Source: Sansalvadorimonas sp965221135 (GTDB lineage Bacteria; Pseudomonadota; Gammaproteobacteria; Pseudomonadales; Endozoicomonadaceae). From it: a DNA stretch of 64,000 nucleotides. The notes beneath the pieces were generated by a model that saw only the letters and a program-made list of their open reading frames with translations, did no database searches and had not been told where the DNA came from. The stretch covers positions 1-64,000 of the forward strand of contig CBDCRZ010000118.1 of assembly GCA_965221135.1 (NCBI GenBank). The letters are read 5' to 3'. The translations under genes and the position numbers were made by a program. Positions 16,284 to 26,611 of this stretch are shown here, piece after piece; positions within the stretch are counted from its first letter, which is position 1, and every line of letters starts with the position of its first letter.

Positions 16284-17795
16284 TCACTCAAGAGAAGGAT
16301 GGGATTTTGTGTTGTTCCCTGTATGGATGCGCAGATGCCTGGTGAGGGCACTGGATTGGGTAAAGCCCTGTTTGCAGCCTTCGACGGGGCAGACAAAAGG
16401 GCGCTCCCCTGTGTGAGTGCGCTTGTGGGTGGTGAGGTTACTGGATTTGGCAAAGCCCTGTTTGCAGCCTTCGACGGGGCAGACAAAAGGGCGCTCCCCT
16501 GTGTGAGTGCGCTTGTGGGTGGTGAGGTCACTGGATTGGGTAAAGCCCTGTTTGCAGCCTTCGACGGGGCAGACAAAAGGGCGCTTCCCTGTGTGAGTGC
16601 GCAGATGCCTGGTGAGGTCACTGGATTGGATAAAGCCCTGTTTACAGCCTTCGACGGGGCAGACAAAAGGGCGCTCCCCTGTGTGAGTGCGCTTGTGCCT
16701 GGTGAGGTGACCGGATTGGGTAAAGCCCTGTTTGCAGCCTTCGACGGGGCAGACAAAAGGGCGCTCCCCTGTGTGAGTGCGCTTGTGGGTGGTGAGGTTA
16801 CCGGATTGGGTAAAGCCCTGGTTGCAGCCTTCGACGGGGCAGATAAAAGGGCGCTCCCCTGTGTGAGTGCGCTTGTGGGTGGTGAGGGCACTGGATTGGA
16901 AAAAGCCCTGTTTGCAGCCTTCGACGGGGCAGACAAAAGGGCGCTCCCCTGTGTGAGTGCGCTTGTGGGTGATGAGGTTACTGGATTGGGTAAAGCCCTG
17001 TTTGCAGCCTTCGACGGGGCAGACAAAAGGGCGCTCCCCTGTGTGAGTGCGCTTGTGCCTGGTGAGGTGACCGGATTGGGTAAAGCCCTGTTTGCAGCCT
17101 TCGACGGGGCAGACAAAAGGGCGCTCCCCTGTGTGAGTGCGTTTTTTTCCAGTACGGACTCTGAATGTGTACGTATCAGGAGTGCCTGTCGGGAGAAGCT
17201 CCGTGTCAGATTGAACCTCAATGCTGTCACTGGGGGCGGTATTTTCTCCCACAGAGCTGTCTCCGAAATCCTCAGAGGGGGAAGGCATTACCTGTAGTTT
17301 ATGGTCGTGCTGTCTTATCCAGCTATTTAAATGCGGATATTCAGGAGGAAACAGATCAGCACCAGGGTGAGACGAGCAGTCAATGTCAGGGTGGGAGTCT
17401 TCCCCGGATTCGTCAGAAAACACGTGGCAAACTCCCGATTCATCTTCAATACGTGTCAAGGTATTCGCTTCAATGTCAAGAGGTAATACCTGCGGTGCGT
17501 GTGCAAGTGTGAGTTGTGTGTTTTGTTCCTTTCCCTGGCAATGCACACGGTGTTGATCGCCAGCCCTCGCCACTGAACAGGACGTTGTTCCATGGGGGTG
17601 GATTTGCGTACCTTTGGTGCTCGGAATAGTGACACCGCCTGTCGAGTTGATATGAATTTGCACCGGGTCAACGGGTTGATCAGGTTTAATAGAAGGTATA
17701 GGGATAAGTTTGTTTTTGCCGGAAAAGGTATTGGGAGAAATCAGGCTGATGGCAATAGAGGTAGTCAAGATACCAATGTGTGCCTTAAAGAACAT
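16284..17795 (-). CDS. Exported C2H2 zinc-finger protein ZF2 (9 fingers)
   Basis: 503 residues, of the second signal type (MFFKAHIGILTTSIAISLIS). The N-terminal domain differs from ZF1 in many residues but keeps its Cys pairs (TSCSVARAG, VHCQGK, SGVCHVFSDE, DIDCSSH). Nine intact fingers follow, with the RTHTGERP linker form. Specificity residues (-1, 3, 6): QHR, QNI, QAT, QNT, QHR, QDR, QDT, KNT, QAR. The canonical finger code would read, for example, Q-H-R as GGA and Q-D-R as GCA. The tail is NNTKSHPSLE. The start lies downstream of a G-rich GGGGGCGGG ribosome-site-like stretch shared by all genes of this type. Confidence 0.88.
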   Translation of the reverse strand: MFFKAHIGILTTSIAISLISPNTFSGKNKLIPIPSIKPDQPVDPVQIHINSTGGVTIPSTKGTQIHPHGTTSCSVARAGDQHRVHCQGKEQNTQLTLAHAPQVLPLDIEANTLTRIEDESGVCHVFSDESGEDSHPDIDCSSHPGADLFPPEYPHLNSWIRQHDHKLQVMPSPSEDFGDSSVGENTAPSDSIEVQSDTELLPTGTPDTYTFRVRTGKKRTHTGERPFVCPVEGCKQGFTQSGHLTRHKRTHTGERPFVCPVEGCKQGFTQSSNLITHKRTHTGERPFVCPVEGCKQGFFQSSALTTHKRTHTGERPFICPVEGCNQGFTQSGNLTTHKRTHTGERPFVCPVEGCKQGFTQSGHLTRHKRTHTGERPFVCPVEGCKQGFIQSSDLTRHLRTHTGKRPFVCPVEGCKQGFTQSSDLTTHKRTHTGERPFVCPVEGCKQGFAKSSNLTTHKRTHTGERPFVCPVEGCKQGFTQSSALTRHLRIHTGNNTKSHPSLE

Positions 17796-18106
17796 ATACC
17801 CGCCCCCAAAAAGAAGGTGAAGAGGATAGACTCAAACGTGATGATGGCAGTGAATATTCTCACGGCAGATGCTCGGTCGTTAGGGATCTCTGCAGGATTC
17901 AATAAACAGCCGGTACGCAGCACTGCGAATAATCGTTAGTAACAATCAGTTAGCGGGTCAACCAAAGCGCCTTCCAGGCCTTGGCAATAGTCAACCGGGT
18001 TGACTTTTTTGGTTGACTCTCAGGTTGACCATTTTCGGCATCGTCCACCGGCAGTGAATGGCAGAACAAACGCGAGACTTTCAGCTCTTTGGCCCAGCGC
18101 CCCATG

Positions 18107-18286
18107 TGGCGACCCATTGTTATGCTGGTGTTTACGGCGCTGATTATGTGTCGATGGATGGGCTGGGCTTCCCCGGACTTAAGTGAAACACTGGCGTTGA
18201 AGTTGCTCGATATCGTCCAGCTGGGGTTGGGTGGCTACATTGCCAGCCGAGGGGTGGAGAAGGTGATGAAGAACATTCATCGCTGA
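18107..18286 (+). pseudogene. Holin 3' fragment in unit 3
   Basis: Same 60-codon holin end as in unit 2, open, differing by a few substitutions (LLDIVQLGLGGYI). No start or N-terminal domain. Lies between the phage-gene fragment beginning at 17950 and the hairpin at about 18304-18349. Confidence 0.85.
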
Positions 18287-18389
18287 ATCATTCCCCACCA
18301 GATGGGTTATCAATAGAAACAAATTTGTAGATGTAGATATTGATAACCCTATTGTTACCCCATACAGTCCGTGCGCTATCAGAGAATGG

Positions 18390-20077
18390 TCACTCAAGAG
18401 AAGGATGGGATTTTGTGTTGTTCCCTGCGTGGATGCGCTGATGCCTGGAGAGGTGAGCGGATCGGGTAAAGCCCTGTTTGCAGCCTTCGACGGGGCAGAC
18501 AAAAGGGCGCTCCCCTGTGTGGATGCGCTTGTGTCTGGTGAGGTCACCGGATTGGGCAAAGCCCTGTTTGCAGCCTTCGACGGGGCAGACAAAAGGGCGC
18601 TCCCCTGTGTGAGTGCGCTTGTGGGTGGTGAGGTGACTGGATTGGGCAAAGCCCTGTTTGCAGCCTTCGACGGGGCAGACAAAAGGGCGCTCCCCTGTGT
18701 GAGTGCGCTTGTGGGTGATGAGGGTACTGGATTGGGTAAAGCCCTGTTTGCAGCCTTCGACGGGGCAGACAAAAGGGCGCTCCCCTGTGTGAGTGCGCTT
18801 GTGGGTGGTGAGGTGACTGGATTGGGTAAAGCCCTGTTTGCAGCCTTCGACGGGGCAGACAAAAGGGCGCTCCCCTGTGTGAGTGCGCTTGTGTGGTGAG
18901 GTGACCGGATTCGATAAAGCCCTGTTGGCAGCCTTCGACGGGGCAGACAAAAGGCGCTCCCCTGTGTGATGCGCTTGTGCCTGGTGAGGGCACCGGATTG
19001 GGTAAAGCCCTGTTTGCAGCTTTCGACGGGGCAGACAAAAGGGCGCTCCCCTGTGTGGATGCGCTTGTGGATGGTGAGGGCACTGGATTGGATAAAGCCC
19101 TGTTTGCAGCCTTCGACGGGGCAGACAAAAGGGCGCTCCCCTGTGTGAGTGCGCTTGTGGGTGATGAGGGTACTGGATTGGGTAAAGCCCTGTTTGCAGC
19201 CTTCGACGGGGCAGACAAAAGGGCGCTCCCCTGTGTGAGTGCGCTTGTGCCTGGTGAGGTTACTGGAATCGGTAAAGCTCTGTTTGCAGCCTTCGACGGG
19301 GCAGACAAAAGGGCGCTCCCCTGTGTGGATGGGCAGATGCCTGGTGAGGTGACCGGATCGGGTAAAGCCCTGTTTGCAGCCTTCGACGGGGCAGACAAAA
19401 GGGCGCTCCCCTGTGTGAGTGCGTTTTTTTCCAGGACGGACTCTGAGTGTGTATGTATCAGGAGTGCCTGTCGGGAGAAGCTCCGTGTCAGATTGAACCT
19501 CAATGCTGTCACTGGGGGCGGTATTTTCTCCCACAGAGCTGTCTCCGAAATCCTCAGAGGGGGAAGGCATTACCTGTAGTTTATGGTCGTGCTGTCTTAT
19601 CCAGCTATTTAAATGCGGATATTCAGGAGGAAACAGATCAGCACCAGGGTGAGACGAGCAGTCAATGTCAGGGTGGGAGTCTTCCCCGAATTCGTCAGAA
19701 AACACGTGGCAAACTCCCGATTCATCTTCAATACGTGTCAAGGTATTCGTTTCAATGTCAAGAGGTAATACCTGCGGTGCGTGTGCAAGTGTGAGTTGTG
19801 TGTTTTGTTCCTTTCCCTGGCAATGCACACGGTGTTGATCGCCAGCCCTCGCCACTGAACAGGACGTTGTTCCATGGGGGTGGATTTGCGTACCTTTGGT
19901 GCTCGGAATAGTGACACCGCCTGTCGAGTCGATATGAATTTGCACCGAGTCAACGGGTTGGTCAGGTTTAATAGATGGTATGGGAATAAGTTTGTTTTTG
20001 CCGGAAAAGGTATTGGGAGAAATCAGGCTGATGGCAATAGAGGTAGTCAAGATACCAATGCGTGCCTTAAAGAACAT
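18390..20077 (-). pseudogene. Zinc-finger gene ZF3, frameshifted inside the array
   Basis: Start ATG 20077 (MFFKARIG). Signal, N-terminal domain and five fingers are in frame (RHR, DNR, QTI, QAI, QAR). Then small deletions occur: one base at about 18969, one at about 18953 (AAAAGGCG for AAAAGGGCG) and two at about 18894. The sixth finger (EHT) lies in one shifted frame, and the last five (QHT, QTI, QHT, QDR, RHR; 18390-18890) in another. Because the 90-base repeat is open in other frames, translation does not stop but changes to a Ser/Ala/Pro-rich repeat (ALLSAPSKAANRALPNP) and runs on to 18179. A five-finger protein with a low-complexity tail of 632 residues in total is the predicted product. 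Confidence 0.8.
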
Positions 20078-20388
20078 ATACCCGCCCCCAAAAAGAAGGT
20101 GAAGAGGATAGACTCAAACGTGATGATGGCAGTGAATATTCTCACGGCAGATGCTCGGTCTTTAGAGACTCCTGCAGGGTTCAATAAACAGCCGGTACGC
20201 AGCACTGCGAAAAATCGTTAGTAACAATCAGTTAGCGGGTCAACCAAAGCTCCTTCCAGCCCTTGGCAATAGTCAACCGGGTTGACTTTTTTGGTTGACT
20301 CTCAGGTTGACCATTTTCGGCATCGTCCACCGCCAGTGAATGGCAGAACAAACGCGAGACTTTCAGCTCTTTGGCCCAGCGCCCCATA

Positions 20389-20568
20389 TGGCGACCCATT
20401 GTTATGCTGGTGTTTACGGCGCTGATTATGTGTCGATGGATGGGCTGGGCTTCCCCGGACTTAAGTGAAACACTGGCGTTGAAGTTGCTCGATATCGTCC
20501 AGCTGGGGTTGGGTGGCTACATTGCCAGCCGAGGGGTGGAGAAGGTGATGAAGAACATTCATCGCTGA
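20389..20568 (+). pseudogene. Holin 3' fragment in unit 4
   Basis: 60 codons of the holin end, nearly identical to that in unit 3 (LLDIVQLGLGG), so units 3 and 4 are probably recent copies of each other here. No start codon or N-terminal domain. Confidence 0.85.
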
Positions 20569-20671
20569 ATCATTCCCCACCAGATGGGTTATCAATAGAA
20601 ACAAATTTGTAGATGTAGATATTGATAACCCTATTGTTACCCCATACAGTCCGTGCGCTATCAGAGAATGG

Positions 20672-22093
20672 TCACTCAAGAGAAGGATGGGATTTTGTGT
20701 TGTTCCCTGTGTGGATGCGCTGATGCCTGGAGAGGTGAGCGGATCGGGTAAAGCCCTGTTTGCAGCCTTCGACGGGGCAGACAAAAGGGCGCTCCCCTGT
20801 GTGGATGCGCTTGTGTCTGGTGAGGTCACCGGATTGGGCAAAGCCCTGTTTGCAGCCTTCGACGGGGCAGACAAAAGGGCGCTCCCCTGTGTGGATGCGC
20901 TTGTGCCTGGTGAGGTTACTGGATTTGGTAAAGCCCTGTTTGCAGCCTTCGACGGGGCAGACAAAAGGGCGCTCCCCTGTGTGAGTGCGCTTGTGGGTGA
21001 TGAGGGTACTGGATTGGGTAAAGCCCTGTTTGCAGCCTTCGACGGGGCAGACAAAAGGGCGCTCCCCTGTGTGAGTGCGCTTGTGGGTGGTGAGGTGAGC
21101 GGATCGGGTAAAGCCCTGTTTGCAGCCTTCGACGGGGCAGACAAAAGGGCGCTCCCCTGTGTGGATGCGCTTGTGGGTGGTGAGGTGACAGGATTGGGTA
21201 AAGCCCTGTTTGCAGCCTTCGACGGGGCAGACAAAAGGGCGCTCCCCTGTGTGGATGCGCTTGTGGATGGTGAGGGCACCGGATTGGGTAAAGCCCTGTT
21301 TGCAGTCTTCGACGGGGCAGACAAAAGGGCGCTCCCCTGTGTGAGTGCGCTTGTGGGTGGTGAGGGCACCGGATTGGGTAAAGCCCAGTTTGCAGCTTTC
21401 GACGGGGCAGACAAAAGGGCGCTCCCCTGTGTGAGTGCGTTTTTTTCCAGGACGGACTCTGAGTGTGTACGTATCAGGAGTGCCTGTCGGGAGAAGCTCC
21501 GTGTCAGATTGAACCTCAATGCTGTCACAGGGGGCGGTATTTTCTCCCACAGAGCTGTCTCCGAAATTCTCAGAGGGGGAAGGCATTACCTGTAGTTTAT
21601 GGTCGTGCTGTCTTATCCAGCTATTTAAATGCGGATATTCAGGAGGAAACAGATCAGCACCAGGGTGAGACGAGCAGTCAATGTCAGGGTGGGAGTCTTC
21701 CCCGAATTCGTCAGAAAACACGTGGCAAACTCCCGATTCATCTTCAATACGTGTCAAGGTATTCGTTTCAATGTCAAGAGGTAATACCTGCGGTGCGTGT
21801 GCAAGTGTGAGTTGTGTGTTTTGTTCCTTTCCCTGGCAATGCACACGGTGTTGATCGCCAGCCCTCGCCACTGAACAGGACGTTGTTCCATGGGGGTGGA
21901 TTTGCGTACCTTTGGTGCTCGGAATAGTGACACCGCCTGTCGAGTCGATATGAATTTGCACCGAGTCAACGGGTTGGTCAGGTTTAATAGATGGTATGGG
22001 AATAAGTTTGCTTTTGCCGGAAAAGGTATTGGGAGAAATCAGGCTGATGGCAATAGAGGTAGTCAAGATACCAATGCGTGCCTTAAAGAACAT
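20672..22093 (-). CDS. Exported C2H2 zinc-finger protein ZF4 (8 fingers)
   Basis: 473 residues, signal type MFFKARIG, intact. Eight fingers with specificity residues (-1, 3, 6): QAT, QAI, QHT, RHT, QTI, KNR, QDR, RHR. The last two fingers equal those of ZF3, and QTI recurs two fingers earlier, so the array end has been shared by recombination. The N-terminal domain is almost the same as in ZF3, with SGKSKL for SGKNKL. Finger 3 has Cys at helix position 2 (QSCHLTT), an unusual residue there. The tail is NNTKSHPSLE. Confidence 0.88.
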   Translation of the reverse strand: MFFKARIGILTTSIAISLISPNTFSGKSKLIPIPSIKPDQPVDSVQIHIDSTGGVTIPSTKGTQIHPHGTTSCSVARAGDQHRVHCQGKEQNTQLTLAHAPQVLPLDIETNTLTRIEDESGVCHVFSDEFGEDSHPDIDCSSHPGADLFPPEYPHLNSWIRQHDHKLQVMPSPSENFGDSSVGENTAPCDSIEVQSDTELLPTGTPDTYTLRVRPGKKRTHTGERPFVCPVESCKLGFTQSGALTTHKRTHTGERPFVCPVEDCKQGFTQSGALTIHKRIHTGERPFVCPVEGCKQGFTQSCHLTTHKRIHTGERPFVCPVEGCKQGFTRSAHLTTHKRTHTGERPFVCPVEGCKQGFTQSSTLITHKRTHTGERPFVCPVEGCKQGFTKSSNLTRHKRIHTGERPFVCPVEGCKQGFAQSGDLTRHKRIHTGERPFVCPVEGCKQGFTRSAHLSRHQRIHTGNNTKSHPSLE

Positions 22094-22402
22094 ATACCCG
22101 CCCCCAAAAAGAAGGTGAAGAGGATAGACTCAAACGTGATGATGGCAGTGAATATTCTCACGGCAGATGCTCGGTCTTTAGAGACTCCTGCAGGGTTCAA
22201 TAAACAGCCGGTACGCAGCACTTCGAAAAATCGTTAGTAACAATCAGTTAGCGGGTCAACCATGGCTCCTTCCAGCCCTTCGAAATAGTCAACCGGGTTG
22301 ACTTTTTTGGTTGACTCTCAGATTGACCATTTTCGGTATCGTACCGCCAGTGAATGCCAGAACAAACGTGAGATTTTCAGCTCTTTGGCCCAGCGCCCCA
22401 TA

Positions 22403-22581
22403 TGGCGACCCATTGTTATGCTGGTGTTTACGGCGCTGATTATGTGTCGATGGATGGGCCGGGCTTCCCCGGACTTAAGTTAAACACTGGCGTTGAAGTT
22501 GCTCGGTATCGTCCAGCTGGGGATGGTGGCTACATTGCCAGCCGAGGGGTGGAGAAGGTGATGAAGAACATTCATCGCTGA
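22403..22581 (+). pseudogene. Holin 3' fragment in unit 5
   Basis: Holin end with a stop after SPDLS (TTA AGT TAA) and a one-base deletion in the GGGATGGTGGC stretch. More decayed than in units 2 to 4. Confidence 0.8.
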
Positions 22582-24105
22582 ATCATTCCCCACCAGATGG
22601 GTTATCAATAGAAACAAATTTGTAGATGTAGATATTGATAACCCTATTGTCACCCCATACAGTCCGTGCGCTATCAGAGAATGGTCACTCAAGAGAAGGA
22701 TGGGATTTTGTGTTGTTCCCTGTGTGGATGCGCTGATGCTGGAGAGGTGAGCGGATCGGGTAAAGCCCTGTTTGCAGCCTTCGACGGGGCAGACAAAAGG
22801 GCGCTCCCCTGTGTGAGTGCGCTTGTGGGCGGTGAGGGCACCGGATTGGGTAAAGCCCTGTTTGCAGCCTTCGACGGGGCAGACAAAAGGGCGCTCCCCT
22901 GTGTGAATGCGCTTGTGCCTGGTGAGGTGACTGGAGTCGGTAAAGCCTTTTTTACAGCCTTCGACGGGGCAGACAAAAGGGCGCTCCCCTGTGTGAATGC
23001 GCTTGTGGGTGGTGAGGTGACCGGATCGGGTAAAGCCTTTTTTACAGCCTTCGACGGGGCAGACAAAAGGGCGCTCCCCTGTGTGAATGCGCTTGTGCCT
23101 GGTGAGGTCACCGGATTGGGTAAAGCCCTGGTTACAGCCTTCGACGGGGCAGACAAAAGGGCGCTCCCCTGTGTGAGTGCGCTTGTGAGTGGAGAGGTGA
23201 CTGGAGTGGGCAAAGCCCTGTTTGCAGCCTTCGACGGGGCAGACAAAAGGGCGCTCCCCTGTATGAATGCGCTTGTGGGCGGTGAGGTCACTGGATTGGG
23301 CAAAGCCTTTTTTACAGCCTTCGACGGGGCAGACAAAAGGGCGCTCCCCTGTGTGAATGCGCTTGTGCCTGATGAGGTGACTGGAGTGGGCAAAGCCCTG
23401 TTTGCAGCCTTCGACGGGGCAGACAAAAGGGCGCTCCCCTGTGTGAATGCGCTTTTTTCCTGGACGGACTCTGAGAGTGTGCGTATCCGGAGTGTCTGCA
23501 GGAAGACGTTCAGTGTCAGATTGAACCTCAATGCTGTCCCAGGGGAAGTTATCCTTCCAGAATGTCCTGTCTCCGGAATTCTCTGAGTGTGAAGGGCCTG
23601 TCTGAAGCTCATGGCTGTCGTCACTTGTCCAGCTATTCAGAGGTGTTAGTTCAGGAAAAAGCCGTTCGGTACTGGAGTGAAGCGAGCAATGAATGTCAGG
23701 GATATACATTTCACCGCTCTCTTCAGAAAATATATTGCAAACTCCCGATTTATCCTCAATACGGGTCAAGGCATTCCCTTCAATCACAAGAGGGAATGCC
23801 TGCTTTGCGTGTGTGAGTGTGAGTTGTGTGTTTTGTTCCTTTCCCTGGCAATGCACAATGTGTTGATCGCCAGCCTTCACCACAGAACAGGATGTTGTTC
23901 CATGGGGGTAGATTTGCGTGCCCTTTGTACCCGGAATGGCGACCCTTCCCGTCGAGTCGATATGAATTTGCACCGGGTAAACCGGGTGATTAGATTTAAG
24001 CGCAGGTATATGGATAAGCTTGTTGTTGCCGGAAAAGGTATTGGGAGTAATCAGACTGATGACAATAGAGGTCGTCAAGATACAAATGCATGACTTAAAG
24101 AGCAT
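22480..24105 (-). CDS. Exported C2H2 zinc-finger protein ZF5 (7 fingers plus broken eighth)
   Basis: Start ATG 24105 (MLFKSCIC); an upstream in-frame ATG at 24174 is less likely because sister genes lack it. It belongs to the ZF1 signal and domain type. Fingers (-1, 3, 6): HHR, QDA, HHT, QDR, RHT, DHR, QAA, then a last one starting RHS. A one-base deletion at about 22739 (GATGCTGG for GATGCCTGG) shifts the frame just before the last zinc His. The protein therefore ends in an unrelated tail read through the antisense of the holin fragment to 22480, instead of the normal NNTKSHPSLE at 22685. Seven complete fingers should still fold. Confidence 0.8.
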   Translation of the reverse strand: MLFKSCICILTTSIVISLITPNTFSGNNKLIHIPALKSNHPVYPVQIHIDSTGRVAIPGTKGTQIYPHGTTSCSVVKAGDQHIVHCQGKEQNTQLTLTHAKQAFPLVIEGNALTRIEDKSGVCNIFSEESGEMYIPDIHCSLHSSTERLFPELTPLNSWTSDDSHELQTGPSHSENSGDRTFWKDNFPWDSIEVQSDTERLPADTPDTHTLRVRPGKKRIHTGERPFVCPVEGCKQGFAHSSHLIRHKRIHTGERPFVCPVEGCKKGFAQSSDLTAHKRIHTGERPFVCPVEGCKQGFAHSSHLSTHKRTHTGERPFVCPVEGCNQGFTQSGDLTRHKRIHTGERPFVCPVEGCKKGFTRSGHLTTHKRIHTGERPFVCPVEGCKKGFTDSSHLTRHKRIHTGERPFVCPVEGCKQGFTQSGALTAHKRTHTGERPFVCPVEGCKQGFTRSAHLSSISASTQGTTQNPILLLSDHSLIAHGLYGVTIGLSISTSTNLFLLITHLVGNDSAMNVLHHLLHPSAGNVATIPSWTIPSNFNASV

Positions 24106-24456
24106 AGAGTCCTCCCAAAAAAAGAAGGTGAAGAGGATAGACTCAAACGTGATAACGGCGAGGAACATCCCCACGATAGAAACCCGGTCTTTACGGGGGG
24201 GCCTGCAGGGTTCAATAATCAGCGGGTACGGAGCACCGCAAAAGCGCTGGCGACAGACTCACACCGGGGTTAACTTTTTAAGGCCGCAATAGCAAATAGT
24301 TAGCGGCTCAACCAAAGCTCTGTCCATTCCTTGGAAATAGTCAACTTGGTTGACTTTTTTGGTTGACTCTCAGGTTGACCATTTTCGGCATCGTCCACCG
24401 CCAGTGAATGCCAGAACAGACGCGAAACTTTCAGCTCTTTGGCCCAGCGCCCCATA

Positions 24457-24636
24457 TGGCGACCCATTGTTATGCTGGTGTTTACGGTGCTGATTATGTG
24501 TCGATGGATGGGCTGGGCTTCCGCGGACTTAAGTGAAACACTGGCGTTGAAGTTGCTCGATATCGTCCAGCTGGGGATGGGTGGCTACATTGCCAGCCGA
24601 GGGGTGGAGAAGGTGATGAAGAACATTCATCGCTGA
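24457..24636 (+). pseudogene. Holin 3' fragment in unit 6
   Basis: Open 60-codon holin end (VLIMCRWMGWASADLSE, P changed to A). The unit begins with TTAGCGGCTCAACC at 24300, a one-base variant of the usual marker. Confidence 0.85.
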
Positions 24637-24739
24637 ATCATTCCCCACCAGATGGGTTATCAATAGAAACAAATTTGTAGATGTAGATATTGATAACCCT
24701 ATTGTCACCCCATACAGTCCGTGCGCTATCAGAGAATGG

Positions 24740-26611
24740 TCACTCAAGAGAAGGATGGGATTTTGTGTTGTTCCCTGTATGGATGCGCAGATGCCTGGTG
24801 AGGGCACAGGATTGGGTAAAGTCCTGTTTGCAGCCTTCTACGGGGCAGACAAAAGGGCGCTCCCCTGTGTGAATGCGCTTGTGGTTGGTGAGGTCACTGG
24901 ATTGGGTAAAGCCTTTTTTGCAGCCTTCGACGGGGCAGACAAAAGGGCGCTCCCCTGTGTGAATGCGCTTGTGGCTGGTGAGGTGACTGGATTGGGTAAA
25001 GCCCTGTTTGCAGCCTTCGACGGGGCAGACAAAAGGGCGCTCCCCTGTGTGAATGCGCTTGTGGCTGGTGAGGTGACTGGATTGGGTAAAGCCCTGTTTG
25101 CAGCCTTCGACGGGGCAGACAAAAGGGCGCTCCCCTGTGTGAGTGCGCTTGTGCCTGGTGAGGTCACTGGATTGGGTAAAGCCCTGTTTGCAGCCTTCGA
25201 CGGGGCAGACAAAAGGGCGCTCCCCTGTGTGAGTGCGCTTGTGGATGGTGAGGGCACCAGATCTGGTAAAGCCCTGTTTGCAGCCTTCGACGGGGCAGAC
25301 AAAAGGGCGCGCCCCTGTGTGGATGCGCAGATGCCTGGTGAGGTGACCGGATTGGGTAAAGCCCTGTTTGCAGCCTTCGAAGGGGCAGACAAAAGGGCGC
25401 TCCCCTGTGTGAGTGCGCTTGTGGGTGGTGAGGTGACCGGATTCGATAAAGCCCTGTTTGCAGCCTTCGACGGGGCAGACAAAAGGGCGCTCCCCTGTGT
25501 GGATGCGTATGTGGGTGGTGAGGGCACCGGATTGGGTAAAGCCCTGTTTGCAGCCTTTGACGGGGCAGACAAAAGGGCGCTCCCCTGTGTGGATGCGCTT
25601 GTGGGCGGTGAGGTGACTGGATTGGGTAAAGCCCTGGTTACAGCCTTCGACGGGGCAGACAAAAGGGCGCTCCCCTGTGTGAGTGCGCTTGTGGGTGGTG
25701 AGGGCACCGGATTGGGTAAAGCCCTGTTTGCAGCCTTCGACGAGGCAGACAAAAGGGCGCTCCCCTGTGTGAATGCGCTTGTGGGTGGTGAGGTCATTGG
25801 ATCGGGCAAAGCCCTGTTTGCAGCCTTCGACGAGGCAGACAAAAGGGCGCTCCCCTATGTGAGTGCGCTTGTGGGTGGTGAGGGCACCGGATTGGGTAAA
25901 GCCCTGTTTGCAGCCTTCGACGGGGCAGACAAAAGGGCGCTCTCCTGTGTGAGTGCGTTTTTTTCCAGGACGGACTCTGAGTGTGTACGTATCAGGAGTG
26001 CCTGTCGGGAGAAACTCCGTGTCAGATTGAACCTCAATGCTGTCACAGGGTGCGGTATCTTTTCCCACAGAGCTGTCTCCGAAATCCTCAGAGGGGGAAG
26101 TCATTACCTGTAGTTTATGGCCGTGCTGTCTTATCCAGCTATTTAAATGCGGAAATTCAGGAGGAAATAGATCTGAACCAGGGTGAGACGAGCAGTCAAT
26201 ATCAGGGTGGGAGTCTTCCCCGAATTCGTCAGAAAACACGTGGCAAACTCCCGATTTATCTTCAATACGTGTCAAGGTATTCGTTTCAATGTCAAGAGGT
26301 AATACCTGCGGTGCGTGTGCAAGTGTGAGTTGTGTGTTTTGTTCCTTTCCCTGGCAATGCACACTGTGTTGATCGCCAGCCCTCGCCACTGAACAGGACG
26401 TTGTTCCATGGGGGTGGATTTGCGTACCTTTGGTGCTCGGAATAGTGACACAGCCTGTCGAGTCGATATGAATTTGCACCGAGTCAACGGGTTGGTCAGG
26501 TTTAATAGAAGGTATAGGGATAAGTTTGTTTTTGCCGGAAAAGGTATTGGGAGAAATCAGGCTGATGGCAATAGAGGTAGTCAAGATACCAATGCGTGCC
26601 TTAAAGAACAT
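24740..26611 (-). CDS. Exported C2H2 zinc-finger protein ZF6 (13 fingers)
   Basis: 623 residues, signal type MFFKARIG, intact. Thirteen fingers with specificity residues (-1, 3, 6): QAT, RDT, QAT, QHA, QAT, EHT, QHR, RAI, QDR, QHS, QHS, QDN, QAR. Some fingers vary in the Cys knuckle (CLVEGC, CPFEGC, CPVKGC) but keep both Cys. Fingers 10 and 11 have the same helix, suggesting a single-repeat duplication. Glu at -1 (finger 6) is rare in natural fingers. The tail is NNTKSHPSLE. Flanks and leader match the other genes of this type. Confidence 0.88.
   Translation of the reverse strand: MFFKARIGILTTSIAISLISPNTFSGKNKLIPIPSIKPDQPVDSVQIHIDSTGCVTIPSTKGTQIHPHGTTSCSVARAGDQHSVHCQGKEQNTQLTLAHAPQVLPLDIETNTLTRIEDKSGVCHVFSDEFGEDSHPDIDCSSHPGSDLFPPEFPHLNSWIRQHGHKLQVMTSPSEDFGDSSVGKDTAPCDSIEVQSDTEFLPTGTPDTYTLRVRPGKKRTHTGERPFVCPVEGCKQGFTQSGALTTHKRTHIGERPFVCLVEGCKQGFARSNDLTTHKRIHTGERPFVCLVEGCKQGFTQSGALTTHKRTHTGERPFVCPVEGCNQGFTQSSHLTAHKRIHTGERPFVCPVKGCKQGFTQSGALTTHIRIHTGERPFVCPVEGCKQGFIESGHLTTHKRTHTGERPFVCPFEGCKQGFTQSGHLTRHLRIHTGARPFVCPVEGCKQGFTRSGALTIHKRTHTGERPFVCPVEGCKQGFTQSSDLTRHKRTHTGERPFVCPVEGCKQGFTQSSHLTSHKRIHTGERPFVCPVEGCKQGFTQSSHLTSHKRIHTGERPFVCPVEGCKKGFTQSSDLTNHKRIHTGERPFVCPVEGCKQDFTQSCALTRHLRIHTGNNTKSHPSLE

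Noticed and set aside
16234..16416. Short plus frames of about 60 codons at the 3' end of each zinc-finger gene (also 24690, 58853).
   Set aside because: They are antisense to the conserved zinc-finger tail and recur only because the units are copies.
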